Under the pieces are notes generated by a model. That model saw only the letters and a program-made list of their open reading frames with translations, did not search any database and was not told where the DNA came from. Position numbers and translations under genes: made by a program. From NCBI GenBank assembly GCA_946480685.1, contig CAMLLI010000115.1, positions 1 to 8,879 of the forward strand: a DNA stretch of 8,879 nt. Direction: 5' to 3'. Origin of the DNA: an uncultured Flammeovirgaceae bacterium. Lineage in GTDB: Bacteria; Bacteroidota; Bacteroidia; Cytophagales; Cyclobacteriaceae. How positions within the stretch are numbered: the first letter of the stretch is position 1; each line of letters begins with the position of its first letter. Below, in pieces: positions 1-7,016 of this stretch.

Positions 1-489
1 GGTAAAAAAGTCACCGGACAACATACAGGTAATGTTCCGCTTACTGCCGGTGAACTTACAGCGGATGGCAAGCAGATCAAGCAAGGTACATTTGAGATTG
101 ACTTGTCATCGCTTACTGTAACTGACCTGAAGGATGCTGATTCAAATGCCAAACTGGTTGGCCACCTCAAGAACGAAGATTTCTTTAACGTTGCTAAATA
201 TCCGAAAGCAACTTTCGAGATCTCATCCATCACTCCCAAGACAGGTGATGAATACCTGGTGAAAGGTAAACTTACCATCAAAGGTATAACAAACGATCTG
301 GAGTTTCCTGCAACAATCAAGAACGATGGCAAGAAGCTTACTGCAAAAGCGAAGATTGTAGTAGACCGTACTAAATATGATATCCGCTACGGTTCATCAA
401 GCTTCTTCGATAATCTTGGTAACAAGGCTATAGCAAATGAGTTTGAACTTGATCTGAACCTGGTAGCTGCTGCGCAGGCTGGCGTTTAA
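1..489 (+). CDS. YceI-family lipid-binding protein (5' end outside window)
   Basis: The frame is open from base 1 to a TAA at 487-489, giving 162 visible residues. The visible part matches the YceI domain: a V-TG-HTG start, a section on turning the remainder into a fixed component (FEIDLSSLTVTDL), the typical HLKNEDFFNVAKYPKATFE segment, then GKLTIKGIT and a closing FELDLNL strand. YceI proteins are roughly 170-200 residue exported lipocalin-like beta-barrels that bind polyisoprenoid lipids. They occur in the periplasm or outside the cell. The missing N-terminus should hold a signal peptide and the first strand. TTG at 103 is an internal leucine codon, not a start, because homology runs well upstream of it. 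A strong terminator follows, so the gene ends its transcription unit. The family call is firm; the ligand is unknown. Confidence 0.92.
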   Translation, partial: GKKVTGQHTGNVPLTAGELTADGKQIKQGTFEIDLSSLTVTDLKDADSNAKLVGHLKNEDFFNVAKYPKATFEISSITPKTGDEYLVKGKLTIKGITNDLEFPATIKNDGKKLTAKAKIVVDRTKYDIRYGSSSFFDNLGNKAIANEFELDLNLVAAAQAGV

Positions 490-513
490 AAACTGATCTA
501 AAACAACATATAA

Positions 514-546
514 GAAGAGGAAATGCATTTGCATTTCCTTTTTTAT
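514..546 (+). terminator. Intrinsic terminator after the YceI gene
   Basis: AGGAAATGCA at 518-527 pairs perfectly with TGCATTTCCT at 530-539 around a two-base loop, which in practice opens further. A run of T follows (539-544), and a matching A/G-rich stretch lies before the stem. It starts about 25 bp after the YceI stop codon and separates that gene from the phosphatase gene. Confidence 0.85.
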
Positions 547-659
547 TTTCAGAATATATAGTTAAGTTCCTTAATAATTTTAGTCACGATGGCAAATTAT
601 CATGTTGTGAAGTCTTTGTAATATACTGCATAACATGTTTTACACATTCGATCAATATT

Positions 660-667
660 TACTTTTG
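660..667 (+). promoter_or_regulatory. Candidate Bacteroidota -7 promoter element for the phosphatase gene
   Basis: TACTTTTG fits the Bacteroidota sigma-ABfr -7 consensus TAnnTTTG exactly. It lies 16 bp before the ATG at 684, so the leader would be very short. A clear TTTG-type -33 box is not seen at the expected distance, so the promoter may be weak or depend on an activator. The rest of the 194-bp gap (490-683) is AT-rich and holds nothing else I recognise besides the upstream terminator. Confidence 0.4.
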
Positions 668-683
668 ACCTGACTATATATCT

Positions 684-1643
684 ATGTTGAAAAATTACCG
701 TGTGTATGCCGTGGCGTTGCTGACGGCCATTGTTGGTTTGAAAAGCGCTGTTGCACAACCGAAACTGAAAGTTGATTATGATGCACTGAACTTCCTGGTA
801 ATGGGCGACTGGGGCAGAAATGGCGCAGATCATCAAAAGCATGTGGCTGAGCAAATGGGTAAATCTGCCGAGACACTTGGCGTTGACTTTATTATTTCAA
901 CCGGAGATAATTTTTACCCGAGCGGTGTAATCAGTGAGTTCGATCCGTTATGGAAATATTCCTTTGAAGATATATATACTGCCTTCTCGCTGCAATGGGA
1001 CTGGTACCCGGTGCTGGGTAACCACGACTATAAATCCAACCCGGATGCGCAGGTTGCCTATACAAAAATAAGCCGGCGGTGGAAGATGCCTGCACGCTAT
1101 TATGAAAAACGTTTCGCGATCAATGGCGATACAACAAACCAGGTATTGATTGCCTTTATTGATACTAACCCGCTGATCCGCGAATTCTATAGCAATGCAG
1201 AGTATGGTCCGAATGTACGATCGCAGGACACGACAGCACAGAAGAAATGGCTCGATAAAGTATTGTCCAATCCATCGCCTAATATAAAATGGAAAATTGT
1301 TGTGGGACATCACCCGATGTATACCGGCAGCGACAAGCGCAGAAACAGTTATGATACGCGTGCTACGCGCGGCTCTCTGAAAACTACATTGGAGAAGTAT
1401 AAAGTGCATGCCTATATAGCGGGACATGACCACAGTTTACAGCACATCGTTCCTACCGGTACAACGCATCATTTTGTATCCGGGGCAGCATCGGAAGCAA
1501 CCCAGGTTGGAAAGTTACCCGAAAGTAAATTTGCCGCATCGCAGTATGGTTTTATGGTGTTCAGTGTTACACGCGATAAGATGCTGGTGCAGGTGATTGA
1601 ATATACCGGTGCCGTGCTCTATAGCACCGAGATAAAACGATAG
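684..1643 (+). CDS. Exported purple (tartrate-resistant type) acid phosphatase-like metallophosphoesterase
   Basis: This 319-residue protein starts with a signal peptide (basic N-terminus, hydrophobic core at about 8-19, likely cleavage at AVA-Q near residue 24). It carries all five metallophosphoesterase blocks in order: GDWG 41-44, GDNFYPSGV 74-82, GNHDY 112-116, GHHP 208-211 and AGHDH 246-250. The predicted di-metal ligands are D42, D75, Y78, N113, H209, H248 and H250. Y78 is the position of the tyrosine that ligates ferric iron in purple acid phosphatases, and the length and spacing match mammalian ACP5/TRAP type 5 rather than the larger plant enzymes. It should hydrolyse phosphomonoesters in the periplasm or outside the cell. 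The start fits the signal peptide and lies just after a -7 element. A sphingomyelinase-like gene follows after 31 bp, so the two are probably co-transcribed and could act in sequence on phospholipid head groups (inference). Confidence 0.88.
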   Translation: MLKNYRVYAVALLTAIVGLKSAVAQPKLKVDYDALNFLVMGDWGRNGADHQKHVAEQMGKSAETLGVDFIISTGDNFYPSGVISEFDPLWKYSFEDIYTAFSLQWDWYPVLGNHDYKSNPDAQVAYTKISRRWKMPARYYEKRFAINGDTTNQVLIAFIDTNPLIREFYSNAEYGPNVRSQDTTAQKKWLDKVLSNPSPNIKWKIVVGHHPMYTGSDKRRNSYDTRATRGSLKTTLEKYKVHAYIAGHDHSLQHIVPTGTTHHFVSGAASEATQVGKLPESKFAASQYGFMVFSVTRDKMLVQVIEYTGAVLYSTEIKR

Positions 1644-1674
1644 TGACGCCACCATTTCACTAACCATAGTATAC

Positions 1675-3042
1675 ATGAAAATTAAAAAAAAGTTTTTGCT
1701 GGCCGTGCTGGTAGCATTGGCTGGTTGCGATCATGAAGTAATTAAACCGCAGGCAGCGGACGAATCAGCAGGTAACGAAACTGCTGGTATAGCTGCATCG
1801 GCAAGAGCCGCATCATCAGGTACTTTCTCGGTGCTGACGTATAACGTGGCTGGCTTGCCGGAAGGCTTGTCAAGCTCTAATCCGGAAGCGAATACACCGG
1901 AGATCGGGTTGCGCATTCGTGATTATGATATAGTACATGTACAGGAAGATTTTAATTATCATGCTGCCCTGTATGCCAACGACAATCATGCATACCGCAC
2001 GCCTACCAGTGGTGGTGTACCCTTCGGTGACGGACTCAACACGTTGTCCAAATTTCCCTATACAGATTTTCAACGTGTTAAATGGAATAACTGCAACGGT
2101 ACTGATTGTCTCACGCCAAAAGGTTTTACATTCAGTCGCATACGCATTGACGAAGGTATATACGTAGATTTCTACAATGCACACCCGAATGCCGGTACTG
2201 CTACGGCCGATCTTTCAGCAAGACGTGCCAACATAACGCAACTCTCGCAATATATAGCACAGAACTCCGCAGGGAATGCCGTGATTGTGATGGGTGATCT
2301 CAACTGCAGATATACCCGTGCTGAAGATAATGTGCGCGAACTGATAACAAACAACGGACTGACGGATACCTGGATACAACTGGTGCGCAATGGAAATATA
2401 CCAGCCGCGGGAAGTCCTGCGCTCGTGTGTGAATTTCCGAACATGACAAATTCTTGTGAAGTAGTGGACAAGATCTTTTATCGCGACAGTAAATTTATAG
2501 ACTTCACACCAACGTATTATCAACTGGATGACGCGGATTTTGTTACGGATGATAATCAACCGCTGTCTGATCACTATCCGTTGCTTACAAATTTCTCATG
2601 GTCACTCAAGAGCGGCTTTTTGCTGAGCGATTTGTTTGGTGGTCCGCATGGTACACCGTTCAATGATCTCGTGCAACTCACAACCACTTCCACAGCCAGT
2701 AAATTTATTATCCGCGGAGCATCGCGTGTAGACCAGGTTGCTGTGCAGCTTACAACGGGTGCACTACTGCAACACGGAGGTACCGGTGGCACAGAGAAGT
2801 CGCTTACGTTGAATGCGGGTGAGTATGTTCAATCCGTAAAATTGTGCTCCGGACAAAAAGATGGTCGTACGCGTATATTCTATATTGAACTGCGTACCAA
2901 CCAGGGAAGAAGTATAGCTACCGGTGCGCAAACCAGTTCTACCGTTACGTATACCGCTCCGACAGGCTGGCGCGTTACCGGTTTCTTCGGGAACTCCGGT
3001 GATGAGCTTGACAAACTTGGAATTATATATACCGCTAACTAA
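1675..3042 (+). CDS. Lipoprotein with sphingomyelinase-type endonuclease/exonuclease/phosphatase domain and jacalin-like lectin domain
   Basis: This 455-residue protein has a lipoprotein signal with lipobox LAGC (C18). The acidic residues after the cysteine (DHE) resemble a Bacteroidota surface-export signal. A low-complexity linker runs to about residue 48. Residues 51-307 form an EEP (DNase I-like) domain with LTYNVAGLP (N57), QED (E91), a C-x4-C ... KGF segment (C140, C145, 149-151) like that of bacterial sphingomyelinase C, NAH (H170), GDLN (D208, N210), VDKIFY (D265) and SDHYP (D299, H300). These are the metal and catalytic positions of neutral sphingomyelinases. Residues 321-453 match a jacalin-like beta-prism: FGGPHGTPFND, GGTGG, LNAGEYVQSVKL, IELRTNQGR and WRVTGFFGNSGDELDKLGIIY. 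The likely role is a cell-surface phosphodiesterase targeted by sugar binding. Sphingomyelin itself is not proven as substrate; another phospholipid or nucleic acid remains possible. Confidence 0.86.
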   Translation: MKIKKKFLLAVLVALAGCDHEVIKPQAADESAGNETAGIAASARAASSGTFSVLTYNVAGLPEGLSSSNPEANTPEIGLRIRDYDIVHVQEDFNYHAALYANDNHAYRTPTSGGVPFGDGLNTLSKFPYTDFQRVKWNNCNGTDCLTPKGFTFSRIRIDEGIYVDFYNAHPNAGTATADLSARRANITQLSQYIAQNSAGNAVIVMGDLNCRYTRAEDNVRELITNNGLTDTWIQLVRNGNIPAAGSPALVCEFPNMTNSCEVVDKIFYRDSKFIDFTPTYYQLDDADFVTDDNQPLSDHYPLLTNFSWSLKSGFLLSDLFGGPHGTPFNDLVQLTTTSTASKFIIRGASRVDQVAVQLTTGALLQHGGTGGTEKSLTLNAGEYVQSVKLCSGQKDGRTRIFYIELRTNQGRSIATGAQTSSTVTYTAPTGWRVTGFFGNSGDELDKLGIIYTAN

Positions 3043-3059
3043 CGGTACTAATAAAAATG

Positions 3060-3094
3060 AAAGCCGGCAACTATAGATAGTGCCGGCTTTTTTT
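3060..3094 (+). terminator. Intrinsic terminator after the phosphoesterase pair
   Basis: AAAGCCGGCA (3060-3069) pairs perfectly with TGCCGGCTTT (3081-3090). Inside the loop a second short stem, CTAT/ATAG, can stack with one bulged A. A run of seven T follows (3088-3094). The element lies 17 bp after the TAA of the lectin-domain gene. Seen from the - strand the tail is only TTTCATTTTTA, so it may also slow transcription coming from the opposing gene, though this is less certain. Confidence 0.9.
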
Positions 3095-3119
3095 ATGGAA
3101 AGGTGTAAATTGATACTCT

Positions 3120-3509
3120 TTATTTCATCGAGTCATTTACCGGTTGGCTGTCTACAAATTGCTCGAACGACACAATCTTTCCCGCTTTCAGTTTCCACAA
3201 ATGAACAACACGCGCCACGAACGACTTGTTCGTAATCTTATTGATGCCGGTATAGGTACCATAGGCTGCTACTTTATCTCCGTCTGCTATATATCCATCA
3301 GGTGTAAATTTATACCCGATCCATTCCGTAGCTAAACGGTGAAATACATTTTTACTGATTTCATCAAATCCAGTATAGGTACCACTATACGGAAAACCTT
3401 TGGCTTCAGTCCATGTAGCGTCTGCAGCCAGGTACAGTTCCAGGTTCTTGCCATTTTCTTCGGAGGTTTTGCCCTCGTATGTGCTTCTTATAATGTCCAG
3501 GTTTTGCAT
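3120..3509 (-). CDS. NTF2-like/SnoaL-like family protein
   Basis: This 129-residue protein has no signal peptide, so it is cytoplasmic. Its pattern is that of a small NTF2-fold (SnoaL-like) cone: an N-terminal helix with IRSTYEGKTSEENGKNLELYLAADATWTEA split over residues 6-36, a GFPYSGTYTGFDEI segment, a middle strand with DGDKVAAYGTYTGINKITNK, and closing strands FVARVVHLWKLKAGKIVSFEQFVDS. The charged/aromatic residues W33 and H107 sit where pocket residues often lie in such proteins. The family includes steroid isomerases, polyketide cyclases and many proteins of unknown role, so no reaction is assigned. The gene lies 74 bp after the MBL gene on the same strand and could be transcribed with it. 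Confidence 0.75.
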   Translation of the reverse strand: MQNLDIIRSTYEGKTSEENGKNLELYLAADATWTEAKGFPYSGTYTGFDEISKNVFHRLATEWIGYKFTPDGYIADGDKVAAYGTYTGINKITNKSFVARVVHLWKLKAGKIVSFEQFVDSQPVNDSMK

Positions 3510-3583
3510 GCGATGGTGTTTGATTTACAGCAACATCATGAGTGTTGACAGGCCGATGCTAAATATATACTTCATGCAGCTTT

Positions 3584-4474
3584 CTACCATTTCATCTCAC
3601 CGGTATTTACTTTTGCGCCGATCTGTAAGGCAATTTCAAATGTCAGGGATGGGTAGTGTGCTTTAATAGCTTTGATCAATGCTTCTGAAGTTTTATTCGT
3701 CTTCAACGCCTCTTCATAGTATTGAATATATTCTTTCGTATGTTTTACAGAAGCCATGGTGAATGCTGCATCTGCCTTGGCGTGTGCCGGTATTACAATT
3801 TCAGGATGCAGTGATGCGATCTTGTCTAAAACAGTTATCCAGTTGTTACGCGCTTCGGTTGTTTGTGCATCAGCCATCCACAGGTTGAATGTATTTCCGA
3901 ATACATTTATACCGCCGGCAACTGCTTTGGCAGAAGGAATCCATACAAAAGTTCTGGAGGGAAATTCATCCAATCCGATAACTTCAAGTTTCTCGCCTTC
4001 TATATCAATCGTATTACCTGGCAGCACCTGAGGCAAAACTATATTTGATGTAATAGCCTTGCCGAGTTTTCCGCCCCACACGTCCAACTTTTTCTGAGCT
4101 GTTGCTTTGATGTGATCGATCGTTGCAGGAGTTGCATATACGGTTACATCCGGGAAGTGTCTTTTAAAAACTTCAAGACCGAAGTAGTAATCAGGATCGC
4201 CATGACTCACATAAATGGTTGTTAATTTTTTTCCGGACTGCTTGATGCGCTGTGCTACGGTTTCAGCATCAGCTAATGTAAATTGTGCATCGATTAATAC
4301 TGCGCGGGATTTTCCGGATACAATTACTGAAGCTACACCGAAACTGTTATCGGATGCGTTGAATACTTCGAGTGTTAATTTTCCCGCTTCAATTTTTTTG
4401 AAGCTTTGTGCCTGTCCCTCCATAATGAATAAAATTGAAATTGTTAGAAATAAGGTTGCTATAATTTGCTTCAT
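3584..4474 (-). CDS. Exported MBL-fold hydrolase-like protein with altered metal motif
   Basis: This 296-residue protein begins with a signal peptide (MKQIIATLFLT..., hydrophobic to residue 18, likely cleavage near 22-24), so it acts in the periplasm. The metallo-beta-lactamase fold shows in AVLIDAQF (D62), the strand TTIYVSHGDPDYYFGLEVF, VTVYATPATI, EVIGLDEF and EIVIPAHA (H231). The usual HxHxDH motif is replaced by H91-G-D-P-D95-Y96. The place where the third zinc-binding histidine is expected (GNTFNLW, 193-199) seems to hold an asparagine, N197. Related proteins with SHGDPDYYFG-like motifs are, to my knowledge, a regular subgroup, so this is a variant family and not a decayed gene. The substrate is unknown. 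A helical C-terminal part (about 239-290) follows the core. Upstream lie a -7 promoter element and a palindromic Crp/Fnr-like site. Confidence 0.8.
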   Translation of the reverse strand: MKQIIATLFLTISILFIMEGQAQSFKKIEAGKLTLEVFNASDNSFGVASVIVSGKSRAVLIDAQFTLADAETVAQRIKQSGKKLTTIYVSHGDPDYYFGLEVFKRHFPDVTVYATPATIDHIKATAQKKLDVWGGKLGKAITSNIVLPQVLPGNTIDIEGEKLEVIGLDEFPSRTFVWIPSAKAVAGGINVFGNTFNLWMADAQTTEARNNWITVLDKIASLHPEIVIPAHAKADAAFTMASVKHTKEYIQYYEEALKTNKTSEALIKAIKAHYPSLTFEIALQIGAKVNTGEMKW

Positions 4475-4497
4475 CGTGTTGTCGGTTAAAAGACAGG

Positions 4498-4505
4498 CAA
4501 AGCTA
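4498..4505 (-). promoter_or_regulatory. Candidate -7 promoter element of the MBL gene
   Basis: Read on the - strand this is TAGCTTTG, an exact match to TAnnTTTG. It lies 23 bp before the ATG at 4474. No good -33 TTTG box is present at the usual distance, which would fit a promoter that needs an activator, and a palindrome lies just upstream at 4529-4542. Confidence 0.5.
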
Positions 4506-4528
4506 TTCCCGTCAACACCGATATAGCA

Positions 4529-4542
4529 TTGAACAAGTTCAA
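4529..4542. promoter_or_regulatory. TTGA-N6-TCAA palindrome, candidate Crp/Fnr-family operator
   Basis: TTGAACAAGTTCAA is a palindrome with 6-bp arms (TTGAAC/GTTCAA) and has the classical Fnr/Crp spacing TTGA-N6-TCAA. It lies between the MBL gene start and the 3' end of the Crp/Fnr-family gene. Its centre (4535.5) is about 41 bp upstream of the transcription start predicted from the -7 element, the usual place for a class II activator site. Binding by the neighbouring regulator is inferred. Confidence 0.5.
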
Positions 4543-4555
4543 CAAATTCAAAAGC

Positions 4556-5134
4556 CTATTTCCCCTGAGACAGTTTTTTCCTGATTTTACTTACAAACTC
4601 GTGGCTGATGCCTAGGTACCCGGCAATAAGGCGATTGGACAGGCGTTTATGATGCGGATATTTTTGAATGAAATCGATGTAACGTTCATCTGCCGTTTTA
4701 CTTAGATTATCGATCATGCGTCTCTGCAGTGCAACGTGCGTCTTTTGTGTCATGATCCGGAACAGCCTTTCAATTTTAGGATAATGTTCGTAGGCAAAGT
4801 CCTTGTCCGTTTTATTGATGAGACAGACTTCACTGTCTTCCAACGCTTCTATATATAGGCTTGACGGTTTGCCGTTGGTAAAACTGTCGATGTCTGTAAT
4901 CCACCAATCGGTGGTAGCAAAATATAGTATCTGCTCAAAGCCACTGTAGTCGACATGATAAATGCGAAAAAGTCCTTTTGAGACAAACCCTTCAAAGCCG
5001 CATACTTCACCTTCTCTCAAAAGGTATTCTTTTTTCTTAACCGATTTCAGTTTGAATAACCCGCAGAAGTCTTCCAGTTCTTTATCAGAGATCGAAATAT
5101 GTTTGGCTATGTTTTCTTTGAGCGATTCTATCAT
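4556..5134 (-). CDS. Crp/Fnr-family transcriptional regulator
   Basis: The 192-residue protein has the layout common in Bacteroidota Crp/Fnr regulators. A cupin-like cyclic-nucleotide-binding-fold domain covers about 24-105 (KKKEYLLREGEVCGFEGFVSKGLFRIY). A dimerisation helix follows (about 117-143), then a C-terminal helix-turn-helix at 164-188 (RLSNRLIAGYLGISHEFVSKIRKKL). The phosphate-binding cassette of true cAMP receptors (GE[IL]..., R-S/T-A) is not recognisable; the equivalent stretch reads NGKPSSLYIEALED. No cysteine cluster for an Fe-S centre is seen. The effector is therefore unknown. Genes of this type often control an adjacent gene, and the MBL gene 81 bp downstream carries a palindrome of the matching class in its promoter region. 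Confidence 0.85.
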   Translation of the reverse strand: MIESLKENIAKHISISDKELEDFCGLFKLKSVKKKEYLLREGEVCGFEGFVSKGLFRIYHVDYSGFEQILYFATTDWWITDIDSFTNGKPSSLYIEALEDSEVCLINKTDKDFAYEHYPKIERLFRIMTQKTHVALQRRMIDNLSKTADERYIDFIQKYPHHKRLSNRLIAGYLGISHEFVSKIRKKLSQGK

Positions 5135-5160
5135 AGTTAAATATCCGTCAACTATTTCGA

Positions 5161-5203
5161 ATTCTCAAACGGCCGGTATATACTTTTTGTTTCTGTTGAG
5201 AAT
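5161..5203. repeat. Inverted repeat ATTCTCAA/TTGAGAAT upstream of the Crp/Fnr gene
   Basis: A perfect 8-bp inverted repeat has arms at 5161-5168 and 5196-5203, separated by 27 bp, and fills much of the 96-bp gap between the LytTR regulator stop and the Crp/Fnr-family start. The interval holds the palindrome CGGCCG. No T-run follows on the - strand, so a terminator is unlikely. It could be an operator, but an 8-bp match over this distance may be chance. Confidence 0.3.
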
Positions 5204-5230
5204 ATTAAAACAGCAGCGAATATAAATAGC

Positions 5231-5929
5231 TTACTGCCGGTTAAATTCGGTAAAGAACGCTTCTTCAAAGCTTGCACCGATCGGTATTTCCTGGTTGGGG
5301 CCAAGGCTAACAATCTTGTTTCGCACACCGGTTATCAATTTGAATGGAATGATATAGGAGCGATGTACCCGTATGAATTCTTTTGGTGATAATTTAGACA
5401 GCATGGTTTTCATGGTCATGCGGGTCAGTATCGTTTTTCCATTCTGTAAATGGATCTTCAGATAATCCGCCAGTCCTTCAATAAAGAATATATCGGCTGT
5501 TGCAATTTTTACCAGGCTATATTCTGCGCGGATAAAGATGTGTTTCTGTTCGCGGCTTTCCTTCTGATTCAGAAAATTATAGTATTCATGTGCTTTGTTA
5601 ACAGCAACCTCGAAGCGCTCCTGGGAGTATGGCTTTAGTAGGTAATCTACCGCGCTCAGGTTGAAGCCTTCAATAGCATATTCGCTGTGTGCCGTGGTAA
5701 AGATCACCATCATGTCCTGCTCTATATCTTTATAAAAATCGATCCCTGATATAGCCGGCATGTGTATATCCAGGAAGATAAGATCGATGGGATGCTTTTG
5801 TAAATACTTTTTGCCTTCGCTGGTTTGTGTAAAGGTCTTCTCAAGTTTCAGGAAACTTACGTTGCCGCAATAGGCTTCCAGTATTTCGAGCGGAAGCGGT
5901 TCGTCATCTATAGCAATTGCCTTTATCAC
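5231..5929 (-). CDS. LytTR-family response regulator (LytR/AlgR type)
   Basis: This 232-residue protein has an N-terminal receiver domain (1-120) with the acidic pair D8/D9, phospho-acceptor D54 in LIFLDIHMP, T78-T79 and K99 in LLKPY. A LytTR DNA-binding domain spans about 129-230, with IFIRAEYSLVKI, DIFFIEGLADYLKIH, the hallmark FIRVHRSYII (185-194) and the C-terminal strands IVSLGPNQEIPIG. The start is GTG at 5929-5927. It overlaps the kinase stop codon in a GTGA arrangement, and no better start lies nearby, so translation is probably coupled to the kinase. It should be phosphorylated by that kinase and bind paired direct repeats; a candidate pair lies upstream of the kinase gene. The target genes are not evident. 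Confidence 0.93.
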   Translation of the reverse strand: MIKAIAIDDEPLPLEILEAYCGNVSFLKLEKTFTQTSEGKKYLQKHPIDLIFLDIHMPAISGIDFYKDIEQDMMVIFTTAHSEYAIEGFNLSAVDYLLKPYSQERFEVAVNKAHEYYNFLNQKESREQKHIFIRAEYSLVKIATADIFFIEGLADYLKIHLQNGKTILTRMTMKTMLSKLSPKEFIRVHRSYIIPFKLITGVRNKIVSLGPNQEIPIGASFEEAFFTEFNRQ

Positions 5930-6972
5930 AGGTGAAGGATTAGTTGTACACGGAAATATTTCTCATCATCATTTAAAATCAGGAAGTGCTGCGAGGGATA
6001 CAATAGCTGCAAGCGCGATTTTGTATTCTCTATGCCGTGGCTGCTCTTCATGTGCGGATCGAGTGCTATTTTTACTTTGTTGTTCTCTACGGTAAGCTTC
6101 AGACTTTGCTCTTCTATTTCAATCTGAATGTTAATGGACGATTCTTCGTCAGGATTAACACCATGTTTAAAAGCGTTTTCAATGAAGGGGATCAGCAGGA
6201 GCGGAGCAATGGTTTGATCGGTTAATGTACCCGTTACTTTATAAGACAGTTGTACACGTTTGTCCAATCGCATTTTTTGCAGATCGATATAATCGTTGAT
6301 GTAACTGATTTCTTTCTCGAGTGACACACGACCGTTGCCCGTTTCGGTTACAATATAGCGCATCATGCCGGAGAGTTTCAGAATGCTGCTCGCTGTAGCG
6401 GCCGACTTTTCGCGTACTGCCATAGCATATATATTGTTCATGGTGTTGAACAGGAAGTGCGGATTGATCTGCGCTTTTAGCGAGAGTAACTCTGCATGGT
6501 TACGGGCCATCTCTGTGTGGTATAGTCGGCTTCTTACACGCAACAGAATCGAGAACAGTATAACGACAGCGTATAGAAATATATGATGCCGTATCTCTTC
6601 AATAAACGATGAACCCTGTGGAACCGGTGGTACCGCCTGCCCGACAGGAGGATTGTATATAAATGGATTACGTCCTGTAGCAAAAGATGGCAGCAAGGTA
6701 ATGATGCAGAAACCCAGCACCACCAACCCGGTGTAAATGATATACTTCTTTTTGAAGTAGAATTGAGGAATAAGCACAAAGAAGTTCAGATAAAAAATCA
6801 GCAGCATGATAGCGTTGCCGATAAAATCACGTTGCGTGGGGCGTGAGAAAATAAAATCCTTTTCTTCAGGCGGATGCGGAAAGAGAAATAAAGGGAGTAC
6901 CAGAAAAATGATACAGCCGATGATATGCCACCAAATATATTTTCGCGTACTCATGAATTGGGCGCTTGACAT
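5926..6972 (-). CDS. LytS-like sensor histidine kinase (His_kinase family)
   Basis: The protein has 348 residues if ATG 6972 is used. ATG 6954 (residue 7, MSTRKYIWW) is an equally good start. Four membrane segments lie at about 13-31, 50-71, 77-97 and 128-146, with a short proline-rich outer or loop segment around 98-125 (NPPVGQAVPPVPQG) and no separate sensor domain. The kinase core begins with LSLKAQINPHFLFNTMNNI (H172 is the phospho-acceptor). It continues with an N-box IPFIENAFKHGV (N266) and a glycine box SSHGIENTKSRL (G313), typical of LytS/YehU-type kinases, which have a short HATPase domain. It forms an operon with the LytTR regulator through a 4-bp overlap. The signal is unknown; membrane-embedded sensing is typical for this class. 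Confidence 0.93.
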   Translation of the reverse strand: MSSAQFMSTRKYIWWHIIGCIIFLVLPLFLFPHPPEEKDFIFSRPTQRDFIGNAIMLLIFYLNFFVLIPQFYFKKKYIIYTGLVVLGFCIITLLPSFATGRNPFIYNPPVGQAVPPVPQGSSFIEEIRHHIFLYAVVILFSILLRVRSRLYHTEMARNHAELLSLKAQINPHFLFNTMNNIYAMAVREKSAATASSILKLSGMMRYIVTETGNGRVSLEKEISYINDYIDLQKMRLDKRVQLSYKVTGTLTDQTIAPLLLIPFIENAFKHGVNPDEESSINIQIEIEEQSLKLTVENNKVKIALDPHMKSSHGIENTKSRLQLLYPSQHFLILNDDEKYFRVQLILHL

Positions 6973-6991
6973 GAATGTAGATCAACCGCAT

Positions 6992-7001
6992 AAAAGTTAT
7001 A
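6992..7001 (-). promoter_or_regulatory. Possible -7 promoter element of the kinase/regulator operon
   Basis: Read on the - strand the sequence TATAACTTTT contains TAACTTTT, one base away from TAnnTTTG. It sits 19 bp before ATG 6972 and 17 bp downstream of the proximal copy of a 14-bp direct repeat. No standard -33 box has normal spacing. Confidence 0.3.
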
Positions 7002-7016
7002 AAAAGGAATGGTTAT

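Noticed and set aside
948..1433. 161-codon open frame on the - strand
   Set aside because: It lies wholly inside the phosphatase gene, whose five conserved motifs establish the + strand frame; the antisense translation is rich in Cys, Arg and Ile and looks like a shadow.
3060..3094. Fully bidirectional terminator between converging genes
   Set aside because: The stem is symmetric, but the - strand tail TTTCATTTTTA is not a good T run, so only the + direction is called.
5231..5240. Relation of TTACTGCCGG at 41-50 and 5231-5240 to the TAATGCCGG repeats
   Set aside because: Both lie inside coding sequence, match only partly and lack the paired second arm and the conserved loop.
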